Source: JASHPR01 sp963739645 (GTDB lineage Bacteria > Actinomycetota > Actinomycetes > Streptosporangiales > Streptosporangiaceae). From it: DNA of 64,000 bases. Within the stretch, counting starts at the first letter, position 1; each line of letters begins with the position of its first letter. A program made the translations under genes and the position numbers. Under the pieces are notes generated by a model. It was not told where the DNA came from. It made no database searches and was given only the letters and a program-made list of their open reading frames with translations. The stretch spans positions 186,001 to 250,000 of the forward strand of contig CAVUBM010000074.1 in the NCBI GenBank assembly GCA_963739645.1. Direction: 5' to 3'. Positions 50,135-58,534 of the stretch are shown here, piece by piece.

Positions 50135-51436
50135 ATGCGAATGGCGGAGAACCAGGAAGCCAGCCTGTCCCGCCCGGCCGGTGCGCCCGGTTCGGCCCGC
50201 GCGCCCGCCCGGACCACCTGGACGCGGATGCGGGGCACCGCCCGGTCCGTGCGGTGGCGGCTGACCGCGCTGTACGGTGTGCTGTTCTTCCTGTCCGGGG
50301 CCGTGCTGCTGGCGGTCTCGGGCGGGTTCGCCATCAACCGCAGCTCGGTGGCGGCGGCGACGCGGACCACCACCCCGGCCCCGAGTTCCGAGGCGGCGAG
50401 GCTGGCCGACGCCAATGCGACCATCCGGCAGCTGCAGCACCAGCTGGCCGCGCAGGCAGGCTCGTCGCAGTCGGCCTTCTCCCGTGACCTGCTGCTCGCC
50501 TCGGTGGTCGCGCTCGGTTTCATGACGATCGGGTCCTTGCTCATGGGCTGGGTCCTGGCCGGGCGTGCGCTGCGCCCGGTCCGGCAGATGACCGCGGCCG
50601 CCCAGCAGATATCCGCGCACAACCTGAACGAGCGGCTCGCTGTGCCTGGCCCTGAGGACGAGCTGAAGCAGCTCGGCGACACCATCGACGGGCTGCTGGA
50701 GCGGCTGGAGGCGGCGTTCAGCGCGCAGCGCCGGTTCGTGGCCAACGCCTCGCACGAACTGCGCACGCCGCTGGCCACGATCCGGGCCTCGCTGGATGTC
50801 GCCGTGGCCAAGCCGGAGGGAGCCCCGCCGCAGACGATCGCCCTGGCCGCCCGGCTGCGCGCCGAGCTGGACCGGATCGACAGCCTGCTCGAAGCGTTCC
50901 TCGTGCTGGCCCGGGCGCAGCACCGGAACCTGCCCGGATACGCGGTCCTGCCGCTTGACTACATCGTCGGCGCCGCGCTGGCGGACCAGCAGGCGGTGAT
51001 CAGAACCAGGAACCTGACCGTGCAGGACAGCACCGGTCCCGGTGGCGCGTGGGTCAGGGGCAGCCAGGCGCTGCTGTCCCGCATGGTGGAGAACCTGATC
51101 GACAACGCGGTCTGCCACAACGAGGACGGCGGCTGGATCCACGTCACGGCGCAGACCGAAACCGGGCGGGCCCGGCTGATCGTCGAGAACGGCGGCCAAG
51201 TCCTTGATCAACGGCAGGTGGACGAGCTGTCCCAGCCCTTCCGGCGGCTGGACGCCGACCGGATCGGCACGGACCAGGGCTCCGGTCTCGGCCTGTCGAT
51301 CGTCGCCGCCATCGCCGACGCGCACGACGGAGGCCTGGATCTGCAGGCCAGGCCAGGAGGCGGGCTGCGGGTCTGCGTCGAGCTGCCCGCCGTGGCCGCG
51401 GCCGGTGCGGCGGCCCGGGCTGGTGTCCCGGCATGA
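50135..51436 (+). CDS. Two-component sensor histidine kinase
   Basis: 433 residues: membrane helix ~42-67, outer loop with coiled LADANATIRQLQHQLAAQAG, second helix ~119-142, and HAMP (LAGRALRPVRQMTAAAQQIS). The H-box is ASHELRTPLATIRASL (His207), the N-box MVENLIDNAVCHN, and the G-box GSGLGLSIVAAIADAHDGG. AGGAGG precedes the ATG. The stop overlaps the response regulator start (ATGA). Likely senses an envelope signal and controls the divergent ABC exporter. Confidence 0.92.
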   Translation: MRMAENQEASLSRPAGAPGSARAPARTTWTRMRGTARSVRWRLTALYGVLFFLSGAVLLAVSGGFAINRSSVAAATRTTTPAPSSEAARLADANATIRQLQHQLAAQAGSSQSAFSRDLLLASVVALGFMTIGSLLMGWVLAGRALRPVRQMTAAAQQISAHNLNERLAVPGPEDELKQLGDTIDGLLERLEAAFSAQRRFVANASHELRTPLATIRASLDVAVAKPEGAPPQTIALAARLRAELDRIDSLLEAFLVLARAQHRNLPGYAVLPLDYIVGAALADQQAVIRTRNLTVQDSTGPGGAWVRGSQALLSRMVENLIDNAVCHNEDGGWIHVTAQTETGRARLIVENGGQVLDQRQVDELSQPFRRLDADRIGTDQGSGLGLSIVAAIADAHDGGLDLQARPGGGLRVCVELPAVAAAGAAARAGVPA

Positions 51437-52101
51437 GGGTCCTGGTGGTCGAGGATTCCGCGTCGCTCGCCGAGGTGCTGGTCGAAGGGCTGCGTGATCA
51501 GGGCATGGCCGTGGACGCCGCGCACGACGGGCTCGAGGCGGCCGCCAAGGTCGATCTCAACCGCTACGACGTCGTCGTCCTCGACCGTGACCTGCCAGGC
51601 CTCCACGGGGATGTGCTGTGCCAGATGATCACCGACCGCGACCAGCGGGCCATGGTGCTGATGCTGACGGCGGCGGGCGCGCCGGGCGACCGGGTCACCG
51701 GGCTGGGCCTGGGCGCCGACGACTACCTCGGCAAGCCGTTCCACTTCCCCGAGCTGGTGCTGCGCATCCACGCCCTGGCCCGGCGGCAGCCTGCCGCGCG
51801 GAGCCGCCGGCTGCGGGCGGCCGGGATCGAGCTTGATCCGCTGCGCCGCAGCGTCACCCGCGACGGGCGGCACCTGGACCTCTCGGTCAAGGAATTCGGG
51901 GTGCTGGAGGCGCTCATGCTCGCCGCGCCCGCCTTCCTGCGTGCCGAGGACCTGCTCGAGCAGGTCTGGGACGAGCAGGCCGACCCGTTCACCAATACGG
52001 TCGCCGTGACCATCGGACGGCTGCGCCGCAAGCTCGGCGACCCGCCGGTCATCACCACCACTCCCGGCGTCGGCTACCGCATCAGCGAGCCATCCGGCTA
52101 G
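51433..52101 (+). CDS. OmpR/PhoB-family response regulator
   Basis: 222 residues. The receiver domain has the acidic pair in VVEDSASLAE, phospho-acceptor Asp51 in VVVLDRDLPGLHGD, and Lys in YLGKPFHFPELV. The C-terminal winged helix (LSVKEFGVLEALMLAAPAFL ... NTVAVTIGRLRRKLGDP, GVGYRISE) is of OmpR type. Coupled to the kinase upstream (ATGA). Confidence 0.93.
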   Translation: MRVLVVEDSASLAEVLVEGLRDQGMAVDAAHDGLEAAAKVDLNRYDVVVLDRDLPGLHGDVLCQMITDRDQRAMVLMLTAAGAPGDRVTGLGLGADDYLGKPFHFPELVLRIHALARRQPAARSRRLRAAGIELDPLRRSVTRDGRHLDLSVKEFGVLEALMLAAPAFLRAEDLLEQVWDEQADPFTNTVAVTIGRLRRKLGDPPVITTTPGVGYRISEPSG

Positions 52102-52178
52102 TCGCCGGAGCCCGCCCAAGGTGACATCCCGCCACCAGGCCGGCAATCCGCGAGGCAAGCCGTCGCAGCTCTTGCGAG

Positions 52179-52547
52179 CTAGACCAGAAGAGCCATCACA
52201 GCATCATCTGGCGGCTCCTGGCCCGTCTCCACGGATGGCGCCTGATCGCTCATGGCGGCCAGTTGGGCTTCGATCAGAAATTCCATGATCACACCGTGGT
52301 CGGGGGCCAGATCATTGAGCGACGGCAGCGCCCCGCGGGCTCGGGCAGTCAAGAACTGGATCGTCCTGTCCGCGGTGAGAAGAAGCTCGATCGGCCTGGC
52401 GCGGTCAGGCTTGGTGATGCCCAGCGCGACCGCCCTGGCGCCGAGTAGACAGACCTGACCGCTGCTGTTCATGACGGTGCCTTGACACCAACCACGGCGT
52501 TCGATGATCCGGCGCATCTCGGCGATGTTGTCGGCGATCTCTTGCAT
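52179..52547 (-). CDS. DUF6197-like protein
   Basis: 122 residues: IIERRGWCQGTVMNSSGQVC then LLGARAVALGI and LPSLNDLAPDHGVIMEFLIE. The GWCQG...VCLLGA...ND pattern matches the small actinobacterial/phage DUF6197 family, whose role is unknown. GAGG lies six bases before ATG 52547. It sits in a stretch less GC-rich than the rest, next to gene remnants. Confidence 0.7.
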   Translation of the reverse strand: MQEIADNIAEMRRIIERRGWCQGTVMNSSGQVCLLGARAVALGITKPDRARPIELLLTADRTIQFLTARARGALPSLNDLAPDHGVIMEFLIEAQLAAMSDQAPSVETGQEPPDDAVMALLV

Positions 52548-52582
52548 CGGGCCTCACCTCACAAAGTCGTCCTGGCCCAAAG

Positions 52583-52770
52583 TCACTTTGCCGCCATCGA
52601 GATCTTGAGCGACGCCCACGCTTCGTTCAGGGCCTCGACCATCATTAAACCTCTGCCGCCCAGCTCGCCGCGGCCAGCCCGGCGAAGCACTGGCAACTCA
52701 GGGCTCTCGTCGTCCCAAACCATGATCACGAGCCGGCTTGTCCCGCAAGAACAGCCGTACGGTGGTCATT
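52583..52770 (-). pseudogene. Remnant of a HATPase (RsbW-like anti-sigma) ATP-binding protein
   Basis: Reading from ~52770: TTVRLFL in one frame, then, one base shifted, LVIMVWDDESPELPVLRRAG and RGLMMVEALNEAWASLKI to a stop at 52583. The WDDESPELPVLRRA...GRGLMMVEAL pattern is the C-terminal half of the Streptomyces-type RsbW ATP-binding proteins. The N-terminal N-box half is absent, so this is a fragment. The rest of the 52548-52853 gap shows nothing else. Confidence 0.62.
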
Positions 52771-52853
52771 GCGGGTCCTGGGCGATGCGTCGACGGCGCT
52801 GGCCATGAATACCACGCCCGGTCCGGTTTCTGGTGAGGCAGGAGATGAGCCAC

Positions 52854-53843
52854 ATGAGATGCCTAGCTCGGCGGTCCACGGTCGCCGATGCGATATCTGA
52901 CCTCACAGCCACGAACATGACGGCGCGGATGCGGGCTGCCGACGGCTGGCGGGCGTGGCGGCGAGGAATCGCCTTAGGCCTGGTCGCGGTGCTCGTGTCC
53001 GTCGCGCTGAGCGCGTGCGGCTCCTCACCGGGCAAAGCACCGGGAACGGCCTCAGTGGTGTCGGCGCCCGTGCGAACCGCTCACACCAGGCTCGGCGCCA
53101 TCGGGTACCGGGTCGTCGGGAGCGGCCCCCCGCTGGTCTTGATCATGGGCTACGGCTGGACCATGGAGGGCTGGGATCCGCGGCTGGTTCACGCCCTCGC
53201 CCGGCACAACCGGGTGGTGATGTTCGACAACTCCGGAGTTGGCCGTACGCAGGCGCTGCCCCCGCCGTTCACCATCGACTCCATGGCCGCCCAGACCAGT
53301 GCGCTCATCGACACTCTCGGCCTCGGCAGGCCGGACGTCCTGGGCTGGTCGATGGGCGGCATGATCGCCCAGGCCCTGGCGGTCCTGCACCCTGCCCAGG
53401 TCCGCCGCCTGGTGCTGTGCGCCACCTACCCCGGCACCGGCGCGGCCGTGGTGCCCACGCAGGCGGCAAGGCGGGCCGGCAGCGATTTTCCTGCTAATCA
53501 GGGCAACGCCGTTGCCGCGTTCAAAGCAGCGATCGCGGAATACCCAGCCGCTCCCGCGGCGTCGGCCGCCGCGAGGGGAGATCAGGGGCTCGCTGTGAGT
53601 AATTGGTGGACGGGCATCGACGCAGCCGGACGCCAGGTCACCAGGATCTCGGTGCCTACGCTCATCGCCGACGGCACCGACGACCAGCTTGTCCCGGCCG
53701 CTAATGACCACACCCTCGCCCGCCTCATCCCCAGGGCGCGACTGGTGCTCTACCCCGATGCCGGGCATGCGTTCCTGTTCCAGGAACCAGCGCGCTTCGC
53801 TTCCCTCGTCGAATCGTTCCTGACCGGGCACCCAAACTCGTAG
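52854..53843 (+). CDS. Alpha/beta hydrolase, predicted lipoprotein
   Basis: 329 residues if started at ATG 52854 (GGAG nine bases upstream). The basic and hydrophobic leader WRRGIALGLVAVLVSVALSACGSS carries a lipobox (LSAC), so the enzyme should be exported and lipid-anchored. Starts at 52917 or 52929 would give a leader of more usual length. Hydrolase core: LVLIMGYGWTMEGWD, nucleophile GWSMGGMIAQAL, acid DGTDDQLVP, His in PDAGHAFLFQ. Substrate unknown. Confidence 0.83.
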   Translation: MRCLARRSTVADAISDLTATNMTARMRAADGWRAWRRGIALGLVAVLVSVALSACGSSPGKAPGTASVVSAPVRTAHTRLGAIGYRVVGSGPPLVLIMGYGWTMEGWDPRLVHALARHNRVVMFDNSGVGRTQALPPPFTIDSMAAQTSALIDTLGLGRPDVLGWSMGGMIAQALAVLHPAQVRRLVLCATYPGTGAAVVPTQAARRAGSDFPANQGNAVAAFKAAIAEYPAAPAASAAARGDQGLAVSNWWTGIDAAGRQVTRISVPTLIADGTDDQLVPAANDHTLARLIPRARLVLYPDAGHAFLFQEPARFASLVESFLTGHPNS

Positions 53844-54100
53844 CGACAGGGAGCTCGGCAGGCGACCGGCCCTTGCCGAGTTGTGGCACCAGGCCAGTGG
53901 AAGTCGCCTCGGTTGCGGCACTGCGACCCGCTGATTTCCGAAGCTCCGCGGGTCCAGACGAGCGGCCTGTAAGGCGCCTGGCTCCCCTTGCGGTCTTGGA
54001 CTAAGCCCGCGCTTCCATTGTCCGTGGCGAGCAAGATCGGCCGGGCGGTTAAGGGGTGAGCCATAGCAGAGCCGTCACGCCGCGCCGCCGGAGCTAGCCG
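53844..54100. other. Intergenic, no gene recognised
   Basis: Apart from short shadows on both strands I see no coding signal, repeat or RNA here. The right end leads into the promoter of the GntR/ABC operon. Composition is less GC-rich than in the surrounding genes. Confidence 0.5.
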
Positions 54101-54152
54101 TTGACAGCTGTATTAGAGGGATCTAAAGTCTTAGCACCATAGTACTTTGAGG
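54101..54152 (+). promoter_or_regulatory. Promoter and operator of the YtrA-type operon
   Basis: TTGACA (54101-54106), 17 bases, TAAAGT (54124-54129) is a near-consensus sigma70-type promoter. AAAGT (54125-54129) and ACTTT (54144-54148) form an inverted repeat overlapping the -10 and start region, a natural site for autorepression. GAGG (54149-54152) is the ribosome site for ATG 54161. Confidence 0.65.
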
Positions 54153-54160
54153 ACATGGTC

Positions 54161-54553
54161 ATGATCAGCTTCCGGCTCGATGGCCGCTCGGTCGTGCCGC
54201 CGTACCTGCAGATCGTCCAGCAAGTCCGGCAGGCGCTCCGGATGGGCGTGCTCGACGTGGGCGACAAGCTCCCTACGGTGCGGGAAGTCGTGGCGGCCAC
54301 GGCGATCAACCCCAACACGGTGCTCAAGGCCTACCGCGACTTGGAACGGGAGGGCCTGGTCGAACCCCGGGCCGGTCATGGCACGTTCGTGGTGCGCCGG
54401 CCGCCCGGCCCGCCTCCCGGCACGCACTCGCGGCTGGCGCGCAGCCTGGCCCAATGGGTGCGCGGCGCCCGCGAGGCCGGGCTGGACGACGAGTCGATCG
54501 AATCGCTGCTGCGCGTCACGCTGCAGGCGGCGGCCGAGGAGGAGATCGCGTGA
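54161..54553 (+). CDS. YtrA-subfamily GntR transcriptional regulator
   Basis: 130 residues. A GntR winged helix (VPPYLQIVQQVRQALRMGVL, VREVVAATAINPNTVLKAYR, LVEPRAGHGTFVV) is followed by a short helical C-terminus (DESIESLLRVTLQAAAEEE), the YtrA layout. The start at 54161 is set by GAGG spacing; ATG 54155 is two bases from it. The stop overlaps the ABC ATPase start (TGATG). Typically represses its own ABC operon until cell-envelope stress. Confidence 0.88.
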   Translation: MISFRLDGRSVVPPYLQIVQQVRQALRMGVLDVGDKLPTVREVVAATAINPNTVLKAYRDLEREGLVEPRAGHGTFVVRRPPGPPPGTHSRLARSLAQWVRGAREAGLDDESIESLLRVTLQAAAEEEIA

Positions 54554-55468
54554 TGGACACCCAGGACGCAGTCCATCCCGTGATCGAGACCCGCGGGCTG
54601 ACGAAGCGCTACCGCAAGGTCACCGCCCTCACCGATTGCACCATCACCGTTCCCGAGGGCCGGATATCCGCGCTGATCGGCCCGAACAGCGCCGGCAAGA
54701 CCACGCTGCTGCGAGTGCTCAGCGGGCTGGCCAAGCCGACCGGCGGCGACGTCGCGGTGCTCGGCGGCACACCGCGCCAGGACCCGGCCTTCCTGGCCGA
54801 GATCGGCTTCCTCGCCCAGGGGATCCCGCTGTACCGGCGCCTGTCCGCCGAGGATCACATCGCCGTCGGCGCGGCACCTCAACCCCCGCTGGGACGCCGC
54901 GTCGGCGCGGCAGCGGCTGAAAGGCCTGAACATCCCGCTTGACCAGGCTGTGGGGACACTGTCCGGGGGCCAGCGTGCCCAGGTGGCGCTGTCGCTGACA
55001 CTGGCCAAGCGGCCCCGGCTGCTGCTGCTCGACGAGCCCGTCGCGGCGCTGGACCCGCTCGCCCGGCGGCAGTTCCTGGCCACTCTGGCCGAGGCGGTGG
55101 CCGTCGGCGGGCTGAGCGTCGTGCTGTCCTCGCATCTGGTCGCCGATATGGAACGGGTCTGCGACCACCTCATCCTGCTGGCGGCATCCCGGGTCCAGTT
55201 GTGCGGCGATATCGAGATGGTGCTCGCCGAGCATCAGGTCCTGGTCGGCCCGCGCAAGGACATCACGGCGATCGAGAAGGCCCACACGCTCGTGCAGGCT
55301 ACCCACACCGCCCGGCAGAGCACCCTGCTCATCCGCGTAGGCGGCCCGGTCGTCGATCCCGCCTTCGAGGCCGCCGACGTCGGCCTCGAAGAACTGGTAC
55401 TCGGTTACCTCGGCCAGGGCGCCTCGCCAGCGTTCGCCCACCTGACCACGGTTGGAGAAGATCAATGA
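54553..55468 (+). pseudogene. ABC transporter ATP-binding protein of the YtrA operon, frameshifted
   Basis: Walker A ALIGPNSAGKTTLLRVLSGL lies in the first frame. One extra base near 54880 shifts the rest, where HLNPRWDAASARQRLKGLN, signature GTLSGGQRAQVALSLTLA, Walker B LLLLDEPVAALDP and VVLSSHLVADMERVC follow. All motifs survive and the span is 3n+1. Coupled to the regulator upstream and to the permease downstream (ATGA). Confidence 0.83.
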
Positions 55469-56463
55469 CCTGGCTTGTCTGGCGCCTGCACCGCAACCAG
55501 GTGTATCTCGCCGCCGCGGCGCTCGCCGCGTTCGCGGTCCTGCTGCTGGTCACCGGCCGGCAGATGGCGTCGCAGTACCACTCCGCCCTCACCTCGTGCG
55601 CCGCCAGCCATACCTGCGGCAACCTCGCGGATACGCTGACCCTGGGTACCCCCGTGCTGTTCTTGCTGGTCACGCTGACCTTGGTGGTGCCGTGCCTGCT
55701 GGGAGTGTTCTGGGGCGGACCTCTGGTGGCCCGGGAACTCGAAACCGGCACAAACCAGTTCGCCTGGATGCAGAGCATCATCCGCGGCCGCTGGCTCACC
55801 GTCAAGGTCGGCTGGGCCCTGCTCGCCGCAGCCGCCTGGGGCGGCGCCGTCTCGGCCCTCGTCACCTGGTGGTCCAGCCCGGTGAACGCCCTCAACCACC
55901 AGAACTTCCAGCCCGGCCAGTTCGACATCCAGGGCATCGTCCCCATCGGCTACACGCTGTTCGCGGTGGCCCTCGGCATCGCCGCAGGCACGCTGCTCCG
56001 CCGCACCCTGCCCGCGCTCGCCATCACGGTCGGCGTCTTCGCTTTCCTGCGCCTGCTGATCGGCCAAGACCTCCGCTCGCACTACATGACCGCGTTCACG
56101 ATGGCCTTCAGCTTCCTGCACCGCCCGGTCTTGCCAAAAGGGTCCTACTGGCTGGTCTCGGGCGGCGTCGTTGGCCCGGGCGGCCAGATACCGAGCAGCC
56201 AGGCCCACGGCGGGCCCGGCATTTCCTTCGGCGGCGTGTCCGTGCCCATCAGCGCCATGCCGTCCGCGTGCCGGGCGCTCGTCTTCCAGGGTCCCCTCAA
56301 GTTCGGTTCCTGCCTGGCTGCTCACGGATACCGCGGGTTGATCACCTACCAGCCCGCCAGCCGGTACTGGGCATTCCAGGGCATCGAGACCGGCATCTTC
56401 GTGCTCCTCGCCGCCGCCCTCATCGCCGTGACCGCGATCGCGGTCCTCCGCCGCGACGCCTAG
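55465..56463 (+). CDS. ABC transporter permease of the YtrA operon
   Basis: 332 residues with about six helices (VYLAAAALAAFAVLLLVTGR, LFLLVTLTLVVPCLLGVFWG, ALLAAAAWGGAVSALVTWW, last IFVLLAAALIAVTAIAVL) and an outer domain at ~205-295. VARELETGTNQFAWMQSIIR is the conserved cytoplasmic loop of this actinobacterial type. ATG 55465 overlaps the ATPase stop. With the ATPase it likely forms an exporter or envelope-protection pump. Confidence 0.85.
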   Translation: MTWLVWRLHRNQVYLAAAALAAFAVLLLVTGRQMASQYHSALTSCAASHTCGNLADTLTLGTPVLFLLVTLTLVVPCLLGVFWGGPLVARELETGTNQFAWMQSIIRGRWLTVKVGWALLAAAAWGGAVSALVTWWSSPVNALNHQNFQPGQFDIQGIVPIGYTLFAVALGIAAGTLLRRTLPALAITVGVFAFLRLLIGQDLRSHYMTAFTMAFSFLHRPVLPKGSYWLVSGGVVGPGGQIPSSQAHGGPGISFGGVSVPISAMPSACRALVFQGPLKFGSCLAAHGYRGLITYQPASRYWAFQGIETGIFVLLAAALIAVTAIAVLRRDA

Positions 56464-56553
56464 CAACGAGCGGATCCCCACAGCCAGCAATTCCATGTCC
56501 GGGCTGAGTCTGGCCAGTTCACACGGTGGGTGCCAGGGGAACCCACGGATGGC

Positions 56554-57495
56554 TCACCGGACCGGGCCGGAGTACAAGGTGGCGTTGGTCAGCTGCCGCC
56601 GGCTGAGGCGCGGACGTCGCTGCAAGACTGCTTCAATGAGATCAGATAGGCGCCGGACGATCGTGCCATCGGGGTCGAGCCGAGGGTTGAAGATCGTGAC
56701 CTCCAGCCCACACACCTTGCGGCTGGCGAGGAGGCCGCCGAGAATATGCTCGGCTTCTTGCCAGCTGAGGCCGCCGGGATGGCGATAGTCGACGGCCGGC
56801 ATCAGGGCGTCGTCAAGGACATCGACGTCGAGATGTACCCAGAATCCTTCCAGCTCCGGTCTGATGAGCGTGGTGACTGCCCGCTCTAGCGCGTGGCCGG
56901 CGCCGTGTGCCTGGATGTCGCGGAGGTCAGCGACCGTTATTGCGGTGCTGCGGATGTGTTCGTCGAGGAAATGGTCGTTGTCGTCGAGGACGCGGTAGCC
57001 GATGAGCGCGACATCGCCGTCGCGGACCAGCGGCCTGAGCCCGTCGATGTCAGCGAGGACACCAGGGCCGCGCCCCGTGGCCACCGCCAGGTCCAGCGAG
57101 GCGACCTCACCGTTCGGTTCGTCGCGCGGATGCTGGAAGTCGGCATGGCCGTCGAGGAAAGCAAGGCCATACCGGCCTCGCCGCCGCAGGGCGAGCAGCG
57201 GTCCGAGCACGATGCTGCAGTCCCCGCCCAGCACGAGCGGGAAGCGGCTGTTGCCGAGCGCTGCGCTGACGGCGCCGGCAGTGTGACGCGCGACAGCGGC
57301 AATGCCGCGCGGGTTCAGGATGTCCGTCGCCGGATCACGCACGCCGGAATATGACGGCACTTCGATGCGCGCCACATGTGGGCAGCCCAGACGCTCGTGC
57401 AGGCCTGCGCTCCGCAGCGCGTCGGGAGCATGCTCCAGCCCGCTCGGGCGAAGCCCCAGCGGCGATGGGACCTCGATGATCTGCAGATTCACCAC
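56554..57495 (-). CDS. Arginase/agmatinase-family ureohydrolase
   Basis: 313 residues. Binuclear manganese motifs are present: VLGGDCSIVLG, LAFLDGHADFQHP and WVHLDVDVLDDALMP, with ASLDLAVATGRGP as the substrate loop and GLEVTIFNP at the end. Family members hydrolyse arginine, agmatine, formiminoglutamate or other guanidines; the substrate-specificity loop does not let me choose. It stands alone in a less GC-rich segment. ATG or GTG near 57495. Confidence 0.88.
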   Translation of the reverse strand: MVNLQIIEVPSPLGLRPSGLEHAPDALRSAGLHERLGCPHVARIEVPSYSGVRDPATDILNPRGIAAVARHTAGAVSAALGNSRFPLVLGGDCSIVLGPLLALRRRGRYGLAFLDGHADFQHPRDEPNGEVASLDLAVATGRGPGVLADIDGLRPLVRDGDVALIGYRVLDDNDHFLDEHIRSTAITVADLRDIQAHGAGHALERAVTTLIRPELEGFWVHLDVDVLDDALMPAVDYRHPGGLSWQEAEHILGGLLASRKVCGLEVTIFNPRLDPDGTIVRRLSDLIEAVLQRRPRLSRRQLTNATLYSGPVR

Positions 57496-57887
57496 CCGGC
57501 TCCTATCGTGCAGCGTTCAGACGTTGCCCGCGTCGTGGCTGCAGCCGCAGCCTACGATGGCCACTGATCCGGCCGGTGTCCTGCATGCTGCCCTCGAACA
57601 AGCGCGGCTACGTAATCACGGCAGCGCCAGGCGTTCTTGTCTTCACCAACCGGGGTGAGGGATTTCCTTAGTTGGTGATGCGCGCGACTATTACGACGCC
57701 ACAAGGGGCCACCGCTCGAGTCATGCTGACTCCGCCATCGGAGCACACGGTGACGAGCCGCAAATCACCCGGAGCCCGCCGGCATCGACAGCCCACAGTC
57801 ACCATGTCCGCAACCACGGGCAACCAGACACCGACGGGTTCCTGCGCCGCCACACCCGGTACGTCACCCGGGGAGTGCCCCTTGTGC
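57496..57887. other. Intergenic, no gene recognised
   Basis: Several short open frames exist on both strands, but none resembles a protein I know or has a convincing ribosome site. Together with the flanking remnants this looks like decayed sequence. Confidence 0.45.
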
Positions 57888-58001
57888 CTAACGCCGGTTT
57901 TCGCCGAGACCCAGGAACAGTTCCGTGGTCTTGCGCTGCGCATAGTTCATTTCGTCCACCACGCTGGCCACACGCCGCGCGATCCGCACAATCGTGGTCA
58001 T
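57888..58001 (-). CDS. Small conserved protein (37 aa)
   Basis: ATG 58001 with AGAGGAG upstream gives MTTIVRIARRVASVVDEMNY then AQRKTTELFLGLGENRR. The DEMNYAQR core is a motif I know from short actinobacterial proteins of ~50-60 residues (often continuing into a DTYAEFL-type tail). Here that tail is missing, so it may be truncated. Function unknown. Confidence 0.6.
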   Translation of the reverse strand: MTTIVRIARRVASVVDEMNYAQRKTTELFLGLGENRR

Positions 58002-58215
58002 TGCCATGCTCCTCTGCTTTTCACCGGTCGCCTCTGCGGCCATATCCTGAGCATCGCCGTAAGACCCCTGGCGCCGAATCGTACGAATGCCTTAATTCCT
58101 GCCCGGCACCATCCCTAAGCCGGTCAGCCCCTGAGCAGGCCGCCGTAGGGCGATCTCCGCCGATCGGCGCGGCTGAGGACATACCGCCCGGGTGCCGTCA
58201 CGCCGCTCAGATAGG

Positions 58216-58490
58216 ACTTTCTGAAAGAGCTATGCGCGATGGCGGCGTTCTTGTTCAGTCTGCTGCCACAGTTCACGGCGGGGAGGCCAGCCGCGGCCAA
58301 GCGTTTGTCCTTCTCGGTGCGGTTCTTCCGGGTGATGACGTTTCTCTGGCTCGGTGCCTACGCGCTACATCCAGCTACAGCTCCGGGCCTCCCGGCCAGT
58401 GTGTCCCCCGGCGCCGGCCGTCGACCCGGCATGGCGCCGCGCGGGAGAGTTCTTGGCCAGCACCTGCCGGTGCACGGCGGGAGCTGAACG
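58216..58490 (+). pseudogene. Remnant of a LysE-family amino acid exporter
   Basis: MAAFLFSLLPQFTAGRPAA corresponds to the conserved FxxSLLPQF block of LysE/RhtB translocators. FVLLGAVL in a second frame and VMTFLWLGAYAL in the first frame match the next helix. The end after 58370 is out of frame. At least two shifts and no N-terminal half make this a fragment. The remainder of the 58002-58534 gap holds nothing recognisable. Confidence 0.6.
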
Positions 58491-58534
58491 CGGCTAGCCG
58501 AGGTGTCTGGTCCCCGGGCCCGGTTGCTTCCTGG

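Noticed and set aside
57672..58118. 148-codon plus-strand frame
   Set aside because: No domain, no ribosome site, unusual composition, and it overlaps the better-supported 37-residue gene on the other strand.
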